From: Chthoniobacteraceae bacterium
GTDB taxonomy: Bacteria > Verrucomicrobiota > Verrucomicrobiia > Chthoniobacterales > Chthoniobacteraceae
Direction: 5' to 3'
Length of the DNA: 64,000 nucleotides
Assembly: GCA_947471505.1 (NCBI GenBank)
Contig: CANIWM010000001.1
Coordinates: 1-64,000, forward strand
In this document: positions 59,397-64,000 of the stretch, piece after piece
Layout of the letters: each line of letters opens with the position of its first letter
Position numbering within the stretch: the stretch's first letter is position 1
Notes under the pieces: model-generated
What the model was told of the DNA's origin: nothing
The model's input: the letters and a program-made list of their open reading frames with translations, nothing else
The model's database searches: none
Position numbers and translations under genes: made by a program

Positions 59397-62081
59397 ATGA
59401 TCTCCGACGACCACAGCGAACCACTCGCCGCCCACACTCCAGAACATCAACGCCTCGCGACCGAATCACGGCGCGAGGGAAACTGGAAGCGTTGGGGGCC
59501 GTATCTCAGCGAGCGCCAGTGGGGCACGGTGCGCGAGGACTACTCGGACTCCGGCGACGCGTGGCGTTACTTCCCGCACGACCACGCCCATCTCCGCACT
59601 TACCGCTGGGGCGAGGACGGGCTGCTGGGCATCTGCGACCGGCAGGCGCGGCTGTGTTTTTCGTTGGCGCTTTGGAATGAGCGCGACTCGCTCTTAAAGG
59701 AACGCCTCTTCGGCCTCGCGAATGGCGAGGGGCCGCACGGCGAAGATGTGAAAGAGGCTTACTGGTATCTCGATGCCACGCCCACTTCCTCCTACCTCCG
59801 CGCGCTCTATAAGTACCCGCAGCGCGCATTCCCCTACCAATGGCTCCGCGAGGAAAATGGACGCCGTGGGCCAAAGGATCGCGAGTTCGAGCTGTGGGAT
59901 ACGGACGCTTTTGCGGAGGACCGTTACTTCGATGTCTTCGCGGAATACGCGAAGGCTTCGGAGGAGGATATTTTGATCCGCATCACCGTGGCCAATCGCG
60001 GCCCGGAGGCGGCGCGCATCCACGTTCTGCCGACGCTGTGGTTTCGCAATACGTGGAGCTGGACGAAGGATGGCGAGCGCCCGTTCCTCCGCGCGCTAGG
60101 GCCGCAGACGGTGGAGGCGTCGCACACTTCGCTGGGCGATTACCGGCTTGTACTGGAGAAGGAAGCGCCGCTTCTTTTCACCGAAAACGAGACGAACGTG
60201 AACGCGCTCTACGGCTCCGCGAATCCGCAGCCATTCGTGAAGGACGCCTTTCATCGGGCGGTCGTTCACGGCGATTCCGGCGCGGTGAACCCCGCACTCA
60301 CGGGCACGAAATGCGCAGCGCACTACACGCTGGATGTGCCAGCAGGTGGCGAAATCGTCCTGCGGCTGCGACTCGGCGGCACGCTGGAATTGGCATCGCA
60401 GGGTTTCGAGGATTTCGAGAAAGTCTTCGCCGCACGCATCGAGGAAGCGCGTCTTTTCGCCGCGACGAAATGCGCGGCGGGCCTCGACGACGAGCAACGC
60501 AACATCATCCGCCAAGCCTACGCTTCGCTGCTGTGGTCGAAGCAATTTTACCACTACGACGTGAAGACTTGGCTCGCCGGAGACCCCGCACAACCAGCGC
60601 CACCCGCCGCCCGCAAACGCGGGCGCAATGCCGACTGGGGGCACCTCTACAATGGCGACATCATCTCCATGCCGGACAAATGGGAATACCCGTGGTACGC
60701 CGCATGGGACCTCGCTTTTCACATGATCCCGATGTGCCGCATAGACCCCGAGTTTGCGAAAGGGCAGCTCATGCTCCTCCTCCGCGAATGGTATCTGCGG
60801 CCCGACGGCGCGCTGCCCGCGTACGAGTGGAACTTCGGCGACGTGAACCCGCCCGTCCACGCATGGGCCTGCTGGCGTGTGTATAAAATCACCGGTACTC
60901 GCGGCGAGCGCGACACGCTGTTCCTCGAACGGTGCTTTCAGAAATTGCTCATCAATTTCACATGGTGGGTGAACCGCAAAGACGCGCGCGGGCAGCATCT
61001 CTTCGGCGGCGGCTTCCTCGGCATGGACAACATCGGCCTTTTCGACCGCAGCAAGCCGCTCCCCAGCGGCAAGACGCTGGAGCAAGCCGACGGCACCGCA
61101 TGGATGGCGTTCTACTGCGTCACCATGCTTTCGATGGCCGTAGAGCTTGCCCGCACACGCCCCGCCTACGAGGACATCGCCAGCAAGTTCTTCGAACACT
61201 TCGTCGCCATCGCCGACGCGATGAACACCCTCGGCGGCAGCGGGCTGTGGGACGAGCAGGATGGTTTTTACTACGACCGACTGCGTGGCGAAGGCGATGA
61301 ATCCACGCCCCTCCGCGTCCGCAGCATGGTCGGCCTCGTGCCGCTCCTCGCCGTGGAAGTGCTGGAGCAAGACACGATCAAACAGCTCCCCGGCTTCCGC
61401 AAACGGATGCGCTGGTTCCTCGACAACCGCCCAGAAATCGGCGCGCACACCAGCTACATGGAGCGCACCACGATAGACGGCGACGAACTGCGCCTCCTCG
61501 CCATCCCCTCGCGGGAACGGCTGGAGCGCGTCCTCCAGCGGATGCTCGATGAGGACGAGTTCCTCTCGCCCTACGGTGTCCGCTCCCTCAGCCGTTCGCT
61601 GGCCAAAGACCCGTTCTCTTTGCACCACGACGGCGGCACCGTCACCGTGGAATACGAAGGCGGCGAGAGCACCGACGGCATGTGGGGCGGCAATAGCAAT
61701 TGGCGCGGCCCCATCTGGTTCCCGCTCAACTACCTGCTCATCGAAGCGCTCGAACGCTACCACCGTTTTTACGGCGACTCGCTGAAACTGGAGTATCCCA
61801 CACGCAGCGGCAACTTCCTCGCGCTCGACGAAATCGCCGCCCGCATCGCCCGCCGCGTCACCCGTATTTTCCTCCCCGATGAAAAGGGCGAGCGCCCCTG
61901 CCATCGCGACGACTCCCTCACGCAGAAACTGGCTACCGATACGCATTGGCGCGAGCTTGTGTGGTTCCACGAATACTTCCACGGCGACACCGGGCGTGGC
62001 CTCGGCGCGAGCCACCAGACAGGCTGGACGGCGCTCATTACCCGCTGCATCAACCTTGTCGGGCGGCGCAAAGAGTTCTGA
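59397..62081 (+). CDS. GH63-like glucosidase (MGH1-type glycosyl hydrolase)
   Basis: This 894-residue cytosolic protein has an N-terminal beta-sandwich (about 40-390) with DYSDSGDAWRYFPHDHAHLRTYRWGEDGLLGI. An (alpha/alpha)6 barrel follows (about 410-890), with RNADWGHLYNGDIISMPDKWEYPWYAAWDLAFHMIP, GALPAYEWNFGDVNPPVHAWACWRVY and TYMERTT-like SYMERTTIDGD. The WDLAFH and VNPPVHAWA segments are typical of mannosyl-oligosaccharide glucosidase-like (GH63) enzymes in bacteria, which hydrolyse or recycle alpha-glucosides such as glucosylglycerate. No signal peptide is present. ATG 59397 is used. The longer frame begins at a weak codon. Family call is by motif memory. Confidence 0.82.
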   Translation: MISDDHSEPLAAHTPEHQRLATESRREGNWKRWGPYLSERQWGTVREDYSDSGDAWRYFPHDHAHLRTYRWGEDGLLGICDRQARLCFSLALWNERDSLLKERLFGLANGEGPHGEDVKEAYWYLDATPTSSYLRALYKYPQRAFPYQWLREENGRRGPKDREFELWDTDAFAEDRYFDVFAEYAKASEEDILIRITVANRGPEAARIHVLPTLWFRNTWSWTKDGERPFLRALGPQTVEASHTSLGDYRLVLEKEAPLLFTENETNVNALYGSANPQPFVKDAFHRAVVHGDSGAVNPALTGTKCAAHYTLDVPAGGEIVLRLRLGGTLELASQGFEDFEKVFAARIEEARLFAATKCAAGLDDEQRNIIRQAYASLLWSKQFYHYDVKTWLAGDPAQPAPPAARKRGRNADWGHLYNGDIISMPDKWEYPWYAAWDLAFHMIPMCRIDPEFAKGQLMLLLREWYLRPDGALPAYEWNFGDVNPPVHAWACWRVYKITGTRGERDTLFLERCFQKLLINFTWWVNRKDARGQHLFGGGFLGMDNIGLFDRSKPLPSGKTLEQADGTAWMAFYCVTMLSMAVELARTRPAYEDIASKFFEHFVAIADAMNTLGGSGLWDEQDGFYYDRLRGEGDESTPLRVRSMVGLVPLLAVEVLEQDTIKQLPGFRKRMRWFLDNRPEIGAHTSYMERTTIDGDELRLLAIPSRERLERVLQRMLDEDEFLSPYGVRSLSRSLAKDPFSLHHDGGTVTVEYEGGESTDGMWGGNSNWRGPIWFPLNYLLIEALERYHRFYGDSLKLEYPTRSGNFLALDEIAARIARRVTRIFLPDEKGERPCHRDDSLTQKLATDTHWRELVWFHEYFHGDTGRGLGASHQTGWTALITRCINLVGRRKEF

Positions 62082-62083
62082 GA

Positions 62084-62614
62084 ATGACGCCCGCAGTCTT
62101 CCTCGACCGCGACGGCACGCTCATGCACGACGCAGGCTACCTCGGCGACCCGGCGGGCGTCGTCGTCTATCCCGGCGTGCCGGCGACGCTCTCGCGATTA
62201 AAAGCGGCGGGCTACCGGCTCATCGTGGTCACGAATCAGAGCGGCATCGGGCGCGGAAAATTCACGGAGGCCGACTATCATTCAGTCGCCGCGTGCCTCG
62301 AAGAATTACTCGGCCCTGGGCTGATCGACGCGACTTACTTCTGCCCCGACCACGCCGACATGCCATCGTCCCGCCGCAAGCCGCAACCGGGAATGCTGCT
62401 GGAGGCGGCACGCGATCACGGACTAGACCTCGCTGCGTCGTGGATGATCGGGGATCGCGAAGGCGACATCCAAGCCGGTGTCGCAGCAGGCGCGCGCTCG
62501 ATCCTTGTCCAGACTGGGATCGGCGCGACAGCATCGCCAGCGGGCGCGGAGTTTGTCGCCAAAGACCTTGCCGACGCCGCCGATTTCATCATACGCCAGA
62601 CCCATGTCCGCTAA
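62084..62614 (+). CDS. gmhB: HAD-family heptose-bisphosphate phosphatase-like (GmhB type)
   Basis: This 176-residue HAD-IIIA phosphatase starts MTPAVFLDRDGTLMHDAGYLGDP, with the catalytic DxD in FLDRDGT. It has VVTNQSGIGRGKFTE (motif II), RKPQPGMLLEAARDHGLDL (Lys motif III) and MIGDREGDIQAGVAAGA (motif IV). GmhB removes the 7-phosphate in ADP-heptose synthesis for LPS core. The zinc loop of typical GmhB (C.HHP....C.CRKP) is only partly present: YFCPDHADMPSSRRKP has one Cys and one His but lacks the C-x-C. Related histidinol- or glucose-type phosphatases are an alternative. It overlaps kdsB by eleven bases. Confidence 0.78.
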   Translation: MTPAVFLDRDGTLMHDAGYLGDPAGVVVYPGVPATLSRLKAAGYRLIVVTNQSGIGRGKFTEADYHSVAACLEELLGPGLIDATYFCPDHADMPSSRRKPQPGMLLEAARDHGLDLAASWMIGDREGDIQAGVAAGARSILVQTGIGATASPAGAEFVAKDLADAADFIIRQTHVR

Positions 62615-63353
62615 AATCGCCGTCGTCATTCCCGCTCGCTTCGCAGCCACTCGCTTCCCCGGAAAGCCGCTCTTCGTCCTCGCGGGAAAACCCATGATCC
62701 AGCACGTCTGGGAGCGCGCCAACCGAGCGAAGGGAATCGAGCGCGTCATCGTCGCCACGGAGGATGAGCGCATCGCGGACGCTTGCGCCCGCTTCGGCGC
62801 AGAGTGCGTGCTCACGTCGGACAAATGCCGCTCCGGCACCGACCGCGTCGCCGAAGTCGCGAAGAAAAAACTCAAGGACTTCACCCACGTCATCAACGTC
62901 CAAGGCGACGAGCCGCTCGTCGATCCCGGCACCGTCGCAAAACTCGCACGCGCCCTCGCAGCGGACTCCAGCGTGAAGATGATCACCTCCGCGAGTGCCT
63001 TCGATCTCGACGACGACATCGCAAATCCCAACGCCGTAAAAGTCGTCATGGACCGAAAAGGCGACGCGCTCTACTTCAGCCGCTCGCCGCTGCCCTACGT
63101 GCGCAACGAGACGCACGGCCTCCGCTTTTTCCGTCACCAAGGCATCTACGGCTACACGATGGAGTTGCTCTTCCAATTCGTGAAATGGAAGCCGACGCTT
63201 CTCGAAATGGCCGAATCGCTGGAGCAGCTCCGCGCTTTAGAAAACGGCGTGAAAATCCGCGTCGTAGAAGTGAAGCACATCAGCCTCGGAGTGGACACGC
63301 CAGCCGATGCCAAAGCCGTCGCCCCGTTGCTCGCGAAGTTGCTCAAACCGTAG
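62604..63353 (+). CDS. kdsB: 3-deoxy-manno-octulosonate cytidylyltransferase (CMP-Kdo synthetase)
   Basis: This 249-residue enzyme activates Kdo as CMP-Kdo for lipid A-core synthesis. Motifs are IAVVIPARFAATRFPGKPLFVLAGKPMIQHVWERA with the nucleotide-binding ARFAATRFPGKPL, VIVATEDERIADAC, CVLTSDKCRSGTDRVAEV (KHR-type T.SGTDR), VINVQGDEPLVDP (metal), LYFSRSPLPYVRN, and YGYTMELLFQFV. Length is normal. It overlaps the phosphatase upstream by eleven bases, so the two LPS sugar genes are coupled. It confirms LPS production together with the lpt genes. Its stop region overlaps the convergent gene by eleven bases. Confidence 0.95.
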   Translation: MSAKIAVVIPARFAATRFPGKPLFVLAGKPMIQHVWERANRAKGIERVIVATEDERIADACARFGAECVLTSDKCRSGTDRVAEVAKKKLKDFTHVINVQGDEPLVDPGTVAKLARALAADSSVKMITSASAFDLDDDIANPNAVKVVMDRKGDALYFSRSPLPYVRNETHGLRFFRHQGIYGYTMELLFQFVKWKPTLLEMAESLEQLRALENGVKIRVVEVKHISLGVDTPADAKAVAPLLAKLLKP

Positions 63354-64000
63354 CGCGGTCCAACAGCTCGCGGAGCTTCGCCGCAGCGGTGACGTTGTTG
63401 TCGCGGATGTAGGTGATGTGCGTCCCTGGGAGGACGTGAAGTTCGAGATTCGCGCCGGGGACTTTTTCCCAGCCAAGTCGGTCGTAAATAGCGTGCGCTT
63501 CGGCATCAATAAAGAGCGTGATGCGTCCCGAATACGGCTGTAAATGATGGCTCATCAGCGTGACGGGATACTCCGCTTGACCTCGTGGATGAAGCACCGG
63601 CGCTGGCGTCTGAGGCTTTCCGAGCACGGACTTTACGAGTGCCGAGATGCTGCTTCGCACGCGAGCGAGGAGGCCCTGTGATTTGATTTCGAGCGTTCGC
63701 TTTTCCTCCTCGGCTCGGAGGTATTCAGCGAGTTCTGCGGGATTCGGCGTGCTGGTATCGAGCATGAGGAGAAGGCCGATCTCCTCGCCAGCGTCGCGAA
63801 GCTGACAAGCGATCTCGTGCGCGCAGATGCCGCCGACGCATTCGCCCGCGATGAGGTAGGGGCCGTGCGGCTGAATCGCCCGAATCTCGCGCAGATAGTC
63901 GGCAGCCATCTCGGCCACCGTGCGATGCGGTTCCTCGCCCGTGCCCGCGCCCCGCGCTTTGAGCCCAAAGATCGGCTGGCCTTCGCCTAAATGACGGGCG
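63343..64000 (-). CDS. C-terminal part of an NRPS/PKS-type thioesterase (incomplete, runs off window)
   Basis: The frame is open from the window edge to the stop at 63343-63345. The readable 218 residues start RHLGEGQPIFGLKARGAGTGEEPHRTVAEMAADYLREIRAIQPHGPYLIAGECVGGICAHEIACQL, the typical entry of an alpha/beta-hydrolase thioesterase domain that releases products from carrier proteins. The nucleophile elbow reads GECVGG, with Cys instead of Ser. Asp in LLLMLDTSTP and the final His in PGTHITYI complete the triad. The upstream part, possibly adenylation and carrier domains, is outside the window. A stand-alone TE is possible. Confidence 0.78.
   Translation of the reverse strand, partial: ARHLGEGQPIFGLKARGAGTGEEPHRTVAEMAADYLREIRAIQPHGPYLIAGECVGGICAHEIACQLRDAGEEIGLLLMLDTSTPNPAELAEYLRAEEEKRTLEIKSQGLLARVRSSISALVKSVLGKPQTPAPVLHPRGQAEYPVTLMSHHLQPYSGRITLFIDAEAHAIYDRLGWEKVPGANLELHVLPGTHITYIRDNNVTAAAKLRELLDRATV

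Noticed and set aside
60096-62015. A 639-codon minus-strand open frame opposite the GH63-like gene
   Set aside because: Antisense shadow of a supported gene. Composition is unnatural and no family is seen.

Overview
The window is about 64 kb of GC-rich, densely coding bacterial chromosome. Genes lie on both strands with short gaps and many start/stop overlaps. It reads as an outer-membrane (Gram-negative) member of the PVC group, most likely Verrucomicrobiota. The evidence is LPS genes (lptF/lptG, kdsB, a GmhB-like phosphatase), a fused SecD-SecF, two Tat-type DUF1501 proteins, an arylsulfatase, large secreted beta-rich proteins ending in a shared C-terminal module, and a CotH/lamin-tail giant protein. 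The taxon is an inference from gene content. No rRNA, tRNA or CRISPR array was recognised.

Layout. 0-10 kb: a toxin-antitoxin pair, lptF-unknown-lptG, then eda, polX and a metallo-beta-lactamase hydrolase on the minus strand, an MsbA-type ABC exporter with a small secreted protein, and a 162-bp imperfect hairpin repeat. 10-18 kb: yajC-secDF, a 3D-domain lipoprotein, a large secreted protein, a Xer recombinase and mnmA. 18-26 kb: DUF1501, molybdenum cofactor genes (mogA/moaB type and moaC), a DltA-like adenylation enzyme, an aminotransferase, a site-2 protease, a fatty acid desaturase and queA. 26-37 kb: a secreted repeat protein, then a MoxR / DUF58 / von Willebrand (Bat-type) operon broken by two unrelated cassettes. 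37-46 kb: superoxide dismutase, an ExbB-ExbD-TonB energy-transfer operon, a ThuA protein, a coiled-coil zinc-ribbon protein, a second DUF1501 divergent from a sulfatase, and a histone-deacetylase-family enzyme. 46-54 kb: a 1598-residue CotH/LamG/lamin-tail surface protein, then a three-gene MglA GTPase / roadblock operon closed by a strong terminator. 54-64 kb: alaS, deoB, a GH63-like glucosidase, a GmhB-like phosphatase, kdsB and the end of a Cys-nucleophile NRPS/PKS-type thioesterase that runs off the window.

The most striking item is alaS. This essential alanyl-tRNA synthetase gene is one open frame of 1216 codons and carries three in-frame insertions of kinds normally found between genes: a 42-bp hairpin-forming tandem repeat, a complete REP-associated tyrosine transposase (RAYT) bounded by near-perfect inverted REP repeats, and a 9-bp tandem repeat. 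The transposase keeps its His-x-His and Tyr catalytic residues. The second item of interest is the MglA-type polarity module, whose first gene has an internally duplicated unknown domain fused to a roadblock domain. The third is the pair of cassettes inside the MoxR/Bat operon, one of them next to inverted heptamer repeats and one encoding an AbiEii-like nucleotidyltransferase.
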